A stretch of 64,000 bases of DNA, taken from Antribacter gilvus. Lineage in GTDB: Bacteria > Actinomycetota > Actinomycetes > Actinomycetales > Cellulomonadaceae. Shown here one piece after another: positions 36,373-45,700 of the stretch. The DNA is taken from positions 248,001 to 312,000 of the forward strand of contig NZ_QXTH01000001.1 in assembly GCF_003946865.1 (NCBI RefSeq). Direction: 5' to 3'. Made by a program: the position numbers and the translations under genes. Every line of letters starts with the position of its first letter. Position 1 is the stretch's first letter. The notes under the pieces are model-generated. The model was not told where the DNA came from. It worked only from the letters and a program-made list of their open reading frames with translations, and did not search any database.

Positions 36373-36792
36373 ATGGCGACCATGCACCTCCACCACGTCC
36401 AGATCTCGTGCCCGCCCGGCGGCGAGGACGTCGCGCGCCGCTTCTACGCCGAGGGCCTGGGCCTCGCCGAGGTTCCGAAGCCGCCCGCCTTGGCGGGACG
36501 GGGCGGCTGCTGGTTCCCTGCCCTCGCCCCGGACGGCGTCGTCACGGCGGAGATCCACGTGGGCGTCGAGGAGCCGTTCGCGCCGGCCCGCAAGGCACAC
36601 CCCGCCCTCCTGGCCGACGACGTCGCCCACCTCGAGCGCATCGCCAGTCGCCTGGTGGCCCTCGGTTTCGCGGTGGACTGGTCGGAGCGGCTCACGTTCG
36701 ACGGCTACGAGCGGTTCCACGCGGCGGACGGGGCGGGCAACCGGGTGGAGGTGCTGGCGCGGGTCCTCAGCGGGGACCAGCGGGCCGGGTGA
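36373..36792 (+). CDS. VOC/glyoxalase-superfamily protein
   Basis: 139 aa with two beta-alpha-beta-beta-beta units of the vicinal oxygen chelate fold. LHHVQISCPPGG starts the first with a metal-ligand His. AEIHVGVEEPF ends it with another. DGYERFHAADGAGNRVEVLA ends the second with an F-x-x-D-x-x-GN-x-x-E signature. It could be a lyase, dioxygenase or resistance-type protein. ATG 36373 follows GGGGAG. Expression is probably controlled through the palindrome just upstream. Confidence 0.85.
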   Translation: MATMHLHHVQISCPPGGEDVARRFYAEGLGLAEVPKPPALAGRGGCWFPALAPDGVVTAEIHVGVEEPFAPARKAHPALLADDVAHLERIASRLVALGFAVDWSERLTFDGYERFHAADGAGNRVEVLARVLSGDQRAG

Positions 36793-36857
36793 TCCGGTCG
36801 GTTCTCCGCGCCCGGTACCTCGACCCGTAGCAGGTCCCGGCTGGCATCCCGAGCTCG

Positions 36858-37196
36858 TCAGGCAAGGCCGTACCGGGCTCGCGCACGCCGGACCAGCTCT
36901 TGTGCGTCGATCGTCCCTGCGATGAACTCGCCCGAGTCCGCGACTGAGTCGTCGCTGACCGAGGCGCCCGCCATCTCGTTGTGGTGCACTGCCTCCTCGA
37001 CGACGCGACGCCGTTTGTCCATCTCCGTCCGGTGGTCGAGCACGTCCGACACCAGGACCCTTCGGCCGGCGTTTACCTTGTGAAACGGGATCTTCCCTGT
37101 CTCCAGGAGCTTTACCAGCGTGAGGCGGGAGACGTCGAGCAGGTCAGCGGCTTCCTGGGTCGTCAGAGCGGCGTCACGCGGGAGCACGGTGGACAT
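36858..37196 (-). CDS. Excisionase-family HTH protein (antitoxin-like, orphan)
   Basis: 112 aa. An N-terminal HTH_17 domain (ALTTQEAADLLDVSRLTLVKLLETGKIPFHKVNAGRRVLVSDVL) is followed by a helical tail rich in Asp/Ser. Such proteins often act as antitoxins with a PIN toxin directly downstream; here no toxin follows, since the next gene is the convergent VOC gene. It is 40 bp downstream of the deformylase, on the same strand, so it may be read from that unit. Confidence 0.75.
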   Translation of the reverse strand: MSTVLPRDAALTTQEAADLLDVSRLTLVKLLETGKIPFHKVNAGRRVLVSDVLDHRTEMDKRRRVVEEAVHHNEMAGASVSDDSVADSGEFIAGTIDAQELVRRARARYGLA

Positions 37197-37236
37197 GCAC
37201 GCAGGCTAGGACGAAAAGCTCGAAGCAGCAGTGCGG

Positions 37237-37809
37237 TCAGCTCTCACTGGCTCGCGCTGCACGATTGATCAGCCAGTTCTGGACGGTTGTGAGGCTGTCC
37301 ATGTCGGGCATGCGGTCGATGAACTCAATGGCGTCGAGATGGTCTGTCTCGTGCTGGATGACGCGGGCGACGTAGCCGCTGTACTCGCGGGTGACGCGCT
37401 CGCCGTCGCGGGTGGTGTACTCCACGGTGATGTGGGCGGCACGTGGGACCTGGCCGAGAAGGCCGGGTACGGAGAAGCATCCTTCCCAGTCGCTGACCTC
37501 ATCGGTCGAACGCTTGGTGATCGTGGGGTTGATGAGCTCGATCAGGGGGTGCTCTGGACGGTCGGGAAAGACGTCGGTGCGCCGCACCTCTACGACGGCG
37601 ACGCGGACCGACGCGCCGATCTGGGGCGCTGCCAGGCCTGCGCCGTTGAGGGCGCGCAGGCGGGCGACCATGGAGTCGAGAAGGCTGACAGTGTCCTGGT
37701 CGATGTCGACGATGCTGGTGGGTGCCTTGAGTCGGGCGTCGCCGATCGTGACGACTCCTTCGCCGGCAATTCCGGTGATCCAGTCTGTGTTGCTGCGGGC
37801 GAGGGTCAT
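37237..37809 (-). CDS. def: Peptide deformylase (accessory copy)
   Basis: 190 aa with all three deformylase motifs: GAGLAAPQIG (motif 1), EGCFSVPG (motif 2, Phe for the usual Leu; Cys is the metal ligand) and QHETDHLDA (motif 3, HExxH). It should remove the N-formyl group from new proteins. Housekeeping def normally sits with fmt or near translation genes. This one follows a truncated TPR gene with an ATGA overlap and precedes an HTH protein, so it is likely an accessory copy. Confidence 0.92.
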   Translation of the reverse strand: MTLARSNTDWITGIAGEGVVTIGDARLKAPTSIVDIDQDTVSLLDSMVARLRALNGAGLAAPQIGASVRVAVVEVRRTDVFPDRPEHPLIELINPTITKRSTDEVSDWEGCFSVPGLLGQVPRAAHITVEYTTRDGERVTREYSGYVARVIQHETDHLDAIEFIDRMPDMDSLTTVQNWLINRAARASES

Positions 37810-38345
37810 GTGTCTGCTCCGTCGAGATCGGGGGACTGGTGTACTGGTGCGGATGGAAGGTCGAGGGCGTACGTCGTCGCGCACGTGGAGACTCGGTGAC
37901 GCAAGCGCCGAACGACAGTGCGGTAATCACTACGGCCGACCAGAACGGACAGGGCGAGTGCCTTCTCGGCGGCAGCGAGCTGGATGGACAGGAACCCTTG
38001 AGTGACCGCGTCATCCAGTGCACGTACGGCTTCCTCGGGTCGTCCGAGCTCTGCCAGGACGTGTGCGCGCCGGTAGGTGAGGTAGGCATTTTCTGGCTGG
38101 GACTCCGTCACCCGATCGAGTAGGTGGCAGGCCCGCCGATTGTCTCCGAGCGCAGCGTGCAGGTTCGCCAGCCACACCAAGGTTCGCGGATTGGTGGCAC
38201 TGTCGGCTGCCGTGACGTTGCTGATTCCCTGATCCCAGGCGCCACGTGCGGCGTCGCCGTCACCGACAGCGCGGTGATCGACGAGACCGAATGCACAACG
38301 CGAGCCTGAACTGCCCTCTCCCGCATGGGGTCCTCGCGAGGCGAA
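37806..38345 (-). pseudogene. 5'-truncated TPR-like protein upstream of deformylase
   Basis: The C-terminal part reads as TPR repeats: RTLVWLANLHAALGDNRRAC, ESQPENAYLTYRRAHVLAEL, GRPEEAVRALDDAVTQGF. Coding-like sequence in the same frame continues upstream (around DHRAVGDGDAARGAWDQGIS) to near 38340, but I find no start codon (ATG, GTG) in that stretch. The first possible start, TTG 38180, falls inside the TPR. The frame meets the 3' end of narK. I read it as a remnant of a longer TPR protein whose 5' end was lost. Its stop overlaps the def start (ATGA). Confidence 0.55.
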
Positions 38346-38349
38346 CCTA

Positions 38350-39597
38350 CTACCCCCGCACGCCGTTCCGGACCGGCCCCAGCGTGAACAGCAGCGTCGC
38401 CAGGCCGGTAGCCGCCAGCAGCGCGAAGCCGATCCCGTAGTCGCCCTCGAGCTGGTAGACCGCGCCCATGATCAGCGGCGGCACGAAACCGCCGAGGCCA
38501 CCCGCCGCGCCCACCACGCCCGTCACGGCACCGACCTTGTCGGGCGGGGCCACCTTCGCGACCAGGGCGAACGTGGCGCCCGACGACGCGCCCAGGGCCG
38601 CCGCGAGGCCGAGGAACGCGAGGGTCCCGACGGGGACGAGCCCGGGCTGGAACGCGACCACCGCGGCCAGCAGGGTCACCGCCGCGAAGCAGACGAGCGA
38701 CACGGGGATGGGCCCGAACCGGTCGGACAGCGTGCCGCCCACGGGTCGCATCACCACGGCCAGCACGACGAACCCGGCGGTGCGCGCGGCGGCGTCGGCG
38801 GGTTCGAGGTCGTACGCGTTGGTGAGGAACGTCGGCAGGTACACGGAGAACGCCACGAACCCGCCGAAGCCCACGGCGTACAGCCACGAGAGCTGCAGCG
38901 TCGCCGGGATCTTCAGCGTGGCCCAGGTGCGCGCCCACATCCCGGGCGCGGGGGTTGTGCGCCCGCCCGCGCCGGCGCCACGGCCCCCGCCACCACCACC
39001 CGACGCGTCCCGCAGCATCCCCCGCGCCAGCACCGCGAACACCGCGAGCACCACCGCCACGACGACGAACGGCACCCAGCGCCCGGCGGCGTCGGCGATC
39101 CGGACGGTCGTGAACGACGAGATCGCCGTGCCACCCATCCCGACCCCGAAGATCCCGAGCGCCGTGCCGCGCCGCTCGGGCGGGAACCAGGCGTTGACGA
39201 ACGGCACGCCCACCGCGAACGCGGTGCCGCCGAGCCCCAGCAGGAACCCGCCCACGAGCAGCATCGCGAACGAGTCGGCGACGAGCCCCACGAACAGCAC
39301 CGGGATGATCGTCAGCATGCTGACCAGCGGGAACATCACGCGGGCACCGAGCCGGTCGGTGAGCGCCCCCACCGGGATCCGCCCCACCGACCCGACGATC
39401 ACCGGCACCGCGACGAGCACCGACTGCTCCACGTCCGTGAGCCCGTACTCGGCGCCGTACGCCTTGCCGAGCGGGCTGATCAGGGCCCAGGCCCAGAAGT
39501 TGATCGCGAACCCCACGGTGGCGAGGGCAAGCTGGACGCCGGCGGACGTCCCCGCCGCCGCAGGCCCAGGACGAGTCGCCGGGGTAGGAACCGTCAT
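38350..39597 (-). CDS. narK: NarK-type nitrate/nitrite MFS transporter (with narGHJI)
   Basis: 415 aa, 12 predicted membrane helices. The nitrate/nitrite porter signatures are seen as GRIPVGALTDRLGARVMFP after helix 2, GIFGVGMGGTAISSF (a glycine-rich motif in helix 5) and VTGVVGAAGGLGGFVPPLIMG (the second NNP glycine motif in helix 11). A Gly/Ala/Arg-rich loop lies between the halves. The ATG is 1 bp from the narI stop, so it is the last gene of the narGHJI operon. It probably exchanges nitrite for nitrate during nitrate respiration. Confidence 0.9.
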   Translation of the reverse strand: MTVPTPATRPGPAAAGTSAGVQLALATVGFAINFWAWALISPLGKAYGAEYGLTDVEQSVLVAVPVIVGSVGRIPVGALTDRLGARVMFPLVSMLTIIPVLFVGLVADSFAMLLVGGFLLGLGGTAFAVGVPFVNAWFPPERRGTALGIFGVGMGGTAISSFTTVRIADAAGRWVPFVVVAVVLAVFAVLARGMLRDASGGGGGGRGAGAGGRTTPAPGMWARTWATLKIPATLQLSWLYAVGFGGFVAFSVYLPTFLTNAYDLEPADAAARTAGFVVLAVVMRPVGGTLSDRFGPIPVSLVCFAAVTLLAAVVAFQPGLVPVGTLAFLGLAAALGASSGATFALVAKVAPPDKVGAVTGVVGAAGGLGGFVPPLIMGAVYQLEGDYGIGFALLAATGLATLLFTLGPVRNGVRG

Positions 39598-39598
39598 G

Positions 39599-40339
39599 TC
39601 AGTGACCTCTCGGGCTCGGTCCGGTGGGCGGCTCCCAGCCGCGCCGGGGGGTACGCACGTCCCCCTCGCGCGACCGGTAGACCACATAGGGCCGGAACAG
39701 GTAGCCGACGGGCGCCGAGAACGCGTGCACCAGCCGCGTGAACGGCCACAGCGCGAACAGCAGGAACGCCACGACGAGGTGCAGCTGGTACGCGGCGGGC
39801 ACGCCCTCCATGAGACGTGGCTCGGGCTGCAGGTACCAGAGGGAGCGGAACCAGGGCGAGATGGTCTCGCGGTAGTCGTACCCGATGCCGCCCGACAGCA
39901 GCTGGGTCTGCACCGTGGCCCACGAGCCGAGCAGGATCGACGCCGCGAGCATCGCGTACATGACCTTGTCCATCACCGTGGTGGCCAGGAACACGGCGCT
40001 CGTGGTGCGACGCCGGTAGATCAGGATCAGCAGCCCCGCGACGAGCCCCACGGCCGCGACCGATCCCAGCCACGTGGCCACGAAGTGGTACGCCACCTCG
40101 GGGATCCCGACTGCCTCGGTCCACGACTTCGGGATCACGAGCCCGGCCACGTGCCCCACGATCACCACCAGCAGGCTGAGGTGGAACAGCGGGGACCCCA
40201 GCCGGAGCAGCCGCCGCTCGTACAGCTCGCTGGAGCGGGTGGTCCAGCCGAACTTGTCGTAGCGGTACCGCCAGAACGTCCCGACCACGAAGATCGCGAA
40301 CGTCACGTACGGCAGCACCACCCACAGCATCACGTCCAT
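39599..40339 (-). CDS. narI: Respiratory nitrate reductase, gamma subunit (cytochrome b)
   Basis: A 246-aa membrane protein with five hydrophobic helices and histidines for two b hemes: LFHLSLLVVIVGHVAGLVIP in the second helix region and YQLHLVVAFLLFALWPFTRLVHAF in the last. It takes electrons from menaquinol and passes them to NarH. It overlaps narJ by 10 bp and is followed at once by narK. Confidence 0.93.
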   Translation of the reverse strand: MDVMLWVVLPYVTFAIFVVGTFWRYRYDKFGWTTRSSELYERRLLRLGSPLFHLSLLVVIVGHVAGLVIPKSWTEAVGIPEVAYHFVATWLGSVAAVGLVAGLLILIYRRRTTSAVFLATTVMDKVMYAMLAASILLGSWATVQTQLLSGGIGYDYRETISPWFRSLWYLQPEPRLMEGVPAAYQLHLVVAFLLFALWPFTRLVHAFSAPVGYLFRPYVVYRSREGDVRTPRRGWEPPTGPSPRGH

Positions 40340-41040
40340 GCGGGCCCTCCCTGGTCGTCGTCGCCGAACCCCGCCAGGCCCACGAGCTCGGCGGGCGGCC
40401 CGCCCGTCACGAGCTCGGTGATCCGCGACAGCGTCCGGGCGTCGACGGCGGGCAGCGTGAGGCACACCGCCTCCACCCCGGCGGTCCAGGGAGAGGCGGT
40501 CGCCGCGAGCGCCGCGCGCAGCACCTCGATCCCCTCGCGGTGCGAGGCGAGCAGCACTCCGGCGATGCAAGCGCCGTCGGGGCCGGAGCGGGCGGACAGC
40601 TCCAGCACGGTGGGCAGGTAGTCGGGCAGCTCGCTGCCCGTGGTCTCCCATCCGGCGGCGCGGTAGGCCTCGACGAACCGGACCAGGGCCATGCCACGGC
40701 GCCGGGTGTCCCCGGCGGTGTAGTACGACAGGTACATGGAGCACTTGCGCTTGAGGTCGAAGGTGGCCACGTAGTCGGCGCGGAGCGCCTCGGGCTCCCC
40801 CTCGACGAGGGTGGTGGCGAGCCGGTCGAGCCGGTCCCGCACGGGCTCAGGCAGGGAGCCGACGGCGGCGCGCACCTCCTGCGCGGCGGCCGCGGTCTCG
40901 TTGTCGGGATAGCCGAGCAGGAGCGACGCCGCCATGTGGGCGACGCGCCGCTGGTCGTCGGTGACGGGGACCGGGTCGAGCGGGGTGAGGGTGGTGGCAC
41001 CGGGCCGGACGGTGGGCCGGGGCAGGAACGAGAGGCTCAT
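40330..41040 (-). CDS. narJ: Nitrate reductase molybdenum-cofactor assembly chaperone
   Basis: 236 aa, all helical, of the NarJ/TorD chaperone family. The typical segments LLGYPDNE, YVATFDLKRKCSMYLSYYTAGDTRRRGMALV and the helix AYRAAGWETTGSELPDYLPTVLE are visible. It binds apo-NarG and is needed for cofactor insertion and assembly with NarH. Its start overlaps narH by 4 bp and its 3' end overlaps narI, as is usual in narGHJI operons. Confidence 0.93.
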   Translation of the reverse strand: MSLSFLPRPTVRPGATTLTPLDPVPVTDDQRRVAHMAASLLLGYPDNETAAAAQEVRAAVGSLPEPVRDRLDRLATTLVEGEPEALRADYVATFDLKRKCSMYLSYYTAGDTRRRGMALVRFVEAYRAAGWETTGSELPDYLPTVLELSARSGPDGACIAGVLLASHREGIEVLRAALAATASPWTAGVEAVCLTLPAVDARTLSRITELVTGGPPAELVGLAGFGDDDQGGPAWT

Positions 41041-42707
41041 GCGGGACCCGGCCCGCCGTCGTCGGCCCCAGGTGAGGGCGGGAAGAGCCCGGCGGGCTTG
41101 CCCCGCCCGTCCCAGTTGAGGAGGTTGACGCGGCCCGACGTCGGCGGCGCGTCGGCCGTGTCGCCGGTCTGGCGTGCGGCGAGCGCGTGGAACGTCTCGA
41201 CGGACGCGGGGACGGGCGGGCCGGACGACTCGCCGAACGGGCCGGCTCCGCCCATCCCGGGGCCGCCGTCGTAGTCGAGGGAGCAGGCGATCTCCTCGAG
41301 GTCGCGTGCGGCGCCCGCGTGCGCGGTCGGGATGACGTACCGGTCCTCGTACTTGGCGATGGCGAGCAGCCGGTACATCTCCTGGACGGACGTGCCGGTC
41401 ATGCCCACGGCTGCGGCGGTCTCCTCGCGCGGCTCGTTGCCGAGGTTCACGTCGCGCATGTAGGAGCGCATGGCGGCGAGCCGGCGCAGCACCCGTTCGA
41501 CGGGTGCCGGGTCCCCGGCGGTGAAGAGCCCGGCCAGGTACTCCAGCGGGATCCGCAGCTGCGAGATGGCCGCGAACAGGTTGCGCGGGTCCTCGCCGTC
41601 GTTGCCCGACGACGCGACGACGTCCACCACCGGTGACAGCGGCGGGATGTACCAGACCATGGGCATCGTCCGGTACTCCGGGTGCAGCGGCAGGGCCACC
41701 TCGAACTCGGAGATGAGGCGCCAGACCGGGGAGGCCTGCGCGGCCTCGATCCAGTCGTCGGGGATGCCCTCGCGACGGGCGGCGGCCACGACGGCGGGGT
41801 CGTGCGGGTCGAGGAACACGGACCGCTGGGCGGCGAGGAGCTGGTGCTCGTCCTCGACGGAGGCCGCCTCGGTGACGCGGTCGGCGTCGTACAGGACGAG
41901 CCCGAGGTACCGCAGGCGGCCCACGCACGTCTCGGAGCACACGGTGGGCAGGCCCACCTCGAGGCGCGGGTAGCAGAGCGTGCACTTCTCGGCCTTGCCG
42001 GTCTTGTGGTTGAAGTAGACCTTCTTGTACGGGCAGCCCGTCACGCACATGCGCCAGCCGCGGCACTGGTCCTGGTCCACGAGGACGATGCCGTCCTCGG
42101 CCCGCTTGTACATCGCGCCCGACGGGCAGGACGCCACGCAGGACGGGTTGAGGCAGTGCTCGCAGATGCGCGGCAGGTAGAACATGAACGTCTTCTCGAG
42201 CTCCGTGGTCACGTGCTCGCTCATGTGCTTGAGCACAGGGTCGTCCTGCATGGTGGCGACGGACCCGGCGAGGTTGTCGTCCCAGTTGGCCGACCAGCCG
42301 ATCGCCATGTCCTCGCCCGTCAGCAGCGACTTGGGGCGGGCGACGGGGGTGTGCTTGCCCTGGGGTGCGGTCAGGAGCTTGTCGTACTCGTAGGTCCACG
42401 GCTCGTAGTAGTCGTGGATGGACGGCATCTTCGGGTTCGAGAAGATCGTGGCGAGCTTCTTCCAGCGCCCGCCGGCCCGCAGCGCGAGCTTGCCGCGGCG
42501 GTTCCGCACCCAGCCGCCCTGCCAGCGCTCCTGGTCCTGGTACGTGCGCGGGTAGCCGAGGCCGGGCCGGGTCTCCACGTTGTTGAACCACACGTACTCC
42601 ATGCCGGTGCGGTTGGTCCACGCCTGCTTGCACGTGACGGAGCAGGTGTGGCACCCGATGCACTTGTCGAGGTTCATCACCATCGACATCTGGGCCATTA
42701 TTTTCAT
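41037..42707 (-). CDS. narH: Respiratory nitrate reductase, beta subunit (Fe-S)
   Basis: 556 aa. Ferredoxin-like cysteine clusters: CIGCHTCSVTCKQAW near the N-terminus; CEHCLNPSCVASCPSGAM; CRGWRMCVTGCPYKK (the Trp-containing cluster that gives the [3Fe-4S] centre); and CTLCYPRLEVGLPTVCSETCVGR. Together they hold three [4Fe-4S] and one [3Fe-4S] centres that wire NarI to NarG. The ATG overlaps the narG stop (ATGA). Subunit length is in the upper normal range. Confidence 0.95.
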   Translation of the reverse strand: MKIMAQMSMVMNLDKCIGCHTCSVTCKQAWTNRTGMEYVWFNNVETRPGLGYPRTYQDQERWQGGWVRNRRGKLALRAGGRWKKLATIFSNPKMPSIHDYYEPWTYEYDKLLTAPQGKHTPVARPKSLLTGEDMAIGWSANWDDNLAGSVATMQDDPVLKHMSEHVTTELEKTFMFYLPRICEHCLNPSCVASCPSGAMYKRAEDGIVLVDQDQCRGWRMCVTGCPYKKVYFNHKTGKAEKCTLCYPRLEVGLPTVCSETCVGRLRYLGLVLYDADRVTEAASVEDEHQLLAAQRSVFLDPHDPAVVAAARREGIPDDWIEAAQASPVWRLISEFEVALPLHPEYRTMPMVWYIPPLSPVVDVVASSGNDGEDPRNLFAAISQLRIPLEYLAGLFTAGDPAPVERVLRRLAAMRSYMRDVNLGNEPREETAAAVGMTGTSVQEMYRLLAIAKYEDRYVIPTAHAGAARDLEEIACSLDYDGGPGMGGAGPFGESSGPPVPASVETFHALAARQTGDTADAPPTSGRVNLLNWDGRGKPAGLFPPSPGADDGGPGPA

Positions 42708-45700
42708 TCGTAGCGCACCTCCTGGGACCGACGACGGACCACCGTCACCTCGTCGCGCTGGTTCCCCGTGGGACCCAGGTAGTTGAAGGCGTACGACAGC
42801 TGCGCGTACCCGCCCGCCAGGTGCGACGGCTTGAGCAGGATGCGCGTGAGCGAGTTGTGGATGCCGCCCCGCAGGCCCGATGCCTCGGCGATCGGCACGT
42901 CGACGGTCCGGTCTGTGGCGTGGTGCATGTAGACCGTGCCGGGCGGCATGCGGTGGCTGACGACGGCGCGCGCCACCACCACGCCGTTGCGGTTCACGGC
43001 CTCGACCCACTCGTTGTCCACCACGCCGATGGCCTCGGCGTCCTGCGGGCTCATCCAGATGTTGGGCCCGCCACGGGACAGCGACAGCATGAACAGGTTG
43101 TCGTGGTACTCGGAGTGGATGGACCACTTCGAGTGGGGCGTGAGGTAGCGGACCACCACCCCGGCCTCGGCGGAGGTGCCCAGCCGGGGCGTGTCACCGA
43201 ACAGGCGGTGCAGGTCCAGCGGCGGCCGGAACACCGGTAGCTGCTCCCCGAGCTCGACGAGCCAGTCGTGGTCGAGGTAGAAGTGCTGCCGGCCGGTGAG
43301 GGTGTGCCACGGCTTGAGCCGCTCCACGTTGACCACGAACGCGCTGTACCGGCGCCCGCCGTGCTCCGACCCCGACCACTCGGGCGACGTGATGACGCCG
43401 ACGGGCCGGGCCTGGACGTCGGCGAAGGTGATGCGCCGGGCCTGGTCGTCGCGCGCCAGGTCGGCGAGCTCCCGTCCGGTGCGGCGCTCCAGCTGCTCGA
43501 AGCCCTGCACGGCCAGGCGCCCGTTCGTGGTGCCCGACAGCGCCAGGATCGCCTCGCAGACGTGCGTGTCCTTGTCGAGGCGAGGGCGGCCCGCCGTCGG
43601 CCCCTCGGCGACCAGGCCGTTGAGCTTGCCCAGCCGCCGCACCTCCTCGTCGGGCGAGAAGGTGACGCCCTTCGTGACCATGCCCGCCCGGGCAGCGAGC
43701 GGGCCGAGGGCCGCCATGCGGGCCGCGAGCGCCGGGTAGTCGCGCTCCACCACGACCAGCTTCGGCATCGTGACGCCCGGGATGAGCTCCCGCTCCGTCA
43801 TGGGCAGGCCCGAGTCGGTGAGCGTGCCGTGCGGCACGGCGAGCTCGTCGGGCGTGTCGTGGGCGAGGGGTGCGGCGACGAGGTCCTCGCGCACGCCCAG
43901 GTGCACCGCCGCCAGCTCGGACACCTTGCGGGCGATCGTGTGGAACGTGGCGAAGTCGGTGCGGGTCTGCCACGGCGGGTCGATCGCCGGGTTGAACGAG
44001 TGCACGAAGGGGTGCATGTCCGTGCTGTTCAGGTCGTGCTTCTCGTACCAGGTGGCGGCCGGGAGCACCACGTCCGAGAACAGCGTGGTGCTGGTCATCC
44101 GGAAGTCGAGGGTGGTGAGGAGGTCGAGCTTGCCCTGGGGCGCTTCCTCGCGCCACGTCATGCTCTTCGGGCGCCGACCGGGCGCGGTCTCCTCCGCGCG
44201 GACGGCCGCGTCGGTGCCCAGCAGGTGCTTGAGGAAGTACTCGTTCCCCTTGCCGGAGGAGCCCAGGATGTTGGCGCGCCAGACGGTGATCACGCGGGGG
44301 AAGTTGCGGGGGTCGTCGGGATCCTCGACGGCGAAGCGCAGCCGCCCGGCCTTGAGCTCGTCGACGACGTGCGCGGCGGGTTCCTTCCCCGCCGCCCGCG
44401 CCTCGTCCACGAGGTCGAGCGGGTTCCGGTCGAACTGCGGGTAGCTCGGCATCCAGCCGCGCTGCGCAGACTCCACGAGCGTGTCGGCCGTGGTGCGGCC
44501 CGCGAACAGGCCGTGCGCGAGCGGGGACGCGAGGGCGTCCACCGGGAGGCCGTCGTAGCGCCACTGGTCGGTGGCGAGGTACCAGAACGCCGTCCCGATC
44601 ATCTGCCGCGGGGGCCGCGTCCAGTCGAGCCCGCCCGCGTACTGCGCCCACCCCGTCACCGGGCGGCACTTCTCCTGGCCCACGTAGTGCGCCCAGCCCC
44701 CGCCGTTCACGCCCTGGCAGCCCGTGATGGTGGTCAGCGCGAGGAACGCCCGGTAGATCGTGTCCGAGTGGAACCAGTGGTTGGCACCCGCGCCCATGAT
44801 GATCATCGAGCGGCCGCCCGAGTCGATCGCGTTCTGCGCGAACTCCCGCGCGATCCGCGTCGCGGCGGCGGCCGGGACCCCCGTGAGCTCCTCCTGCCAG
44901 GCGGGCGTGCCGGGCGACGACGCGTCGTCGTACCCCGTGGGCCACTCACCCGGCAGACCCGGACGGCCCACCCCGTACTGGGCCAGGAGCAGGTCGAACA
45001 CCGTGGTCACCAGGTGGTCGCCCACCCGCCGCGCCGGCACCCCGCGCACGACGACGCCCGCGCCGCCCAGGTGCTCCTCGGCGTCGTCGCCCGGCTGCGG
45101 CACCAGGTCGAACCGGGGCAGCGCGACGGCGACGGCCTCGGGTGCCCCAGGCCCGTCGGCGACCGAGAGCAGCGGGTCCACACCACCCAGGTCGAGGTTC
45201 CAGCGGCCTTCGTCCGCCTCCCCGTACCGGTGGCCCAGCGTCCCGTTGGGCACCACCGGGGTGCCGTCCGCGTCGAGCAGGACCGTCTTGAAGTGGGCGT
45301 TCGCCTCGCCCGCGTGCTCCGGCAGGTCGGCCGCGGTGAGGAACTTCCCCGGCGCGAGGGTGCCGGGACCGCCGGACGAGGCGGGGGCGTCGTCGGGCAG
45401 CGGCTCGAGCCGGACCAGGAACGGCGCGTCCGCGAACCGCTTCAGGTACTCCGCGAAGCGCTCCGTGCGCCCCTCCACGAGGTACTCGCGGAGGATGACG
45501 TGACCCATCGCGAGGGCGAGGGCGCCGTCAGTGCCGGGGTGCGGCGCGAGCCAGGCGTCGGCGAACTTGGTCGCGTCGGCGTAGTCGGGGGAGACCACCA
45601 CGACCTTCTGGCCGCGATACCGCGCCTCCGCCATGAAGTGCGCGTCCGGCGTGCGCGTCACCGGCAGGTTGGAACCCCACACGATCAGGTAGGAGGCGTT

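Noticed and set aside
36858-37196. VapBC-type toxin-antitoxin pair
   Set aside because: The HTH protein looks antitoxin-like but no PIN or other toxin gene is adjacent.
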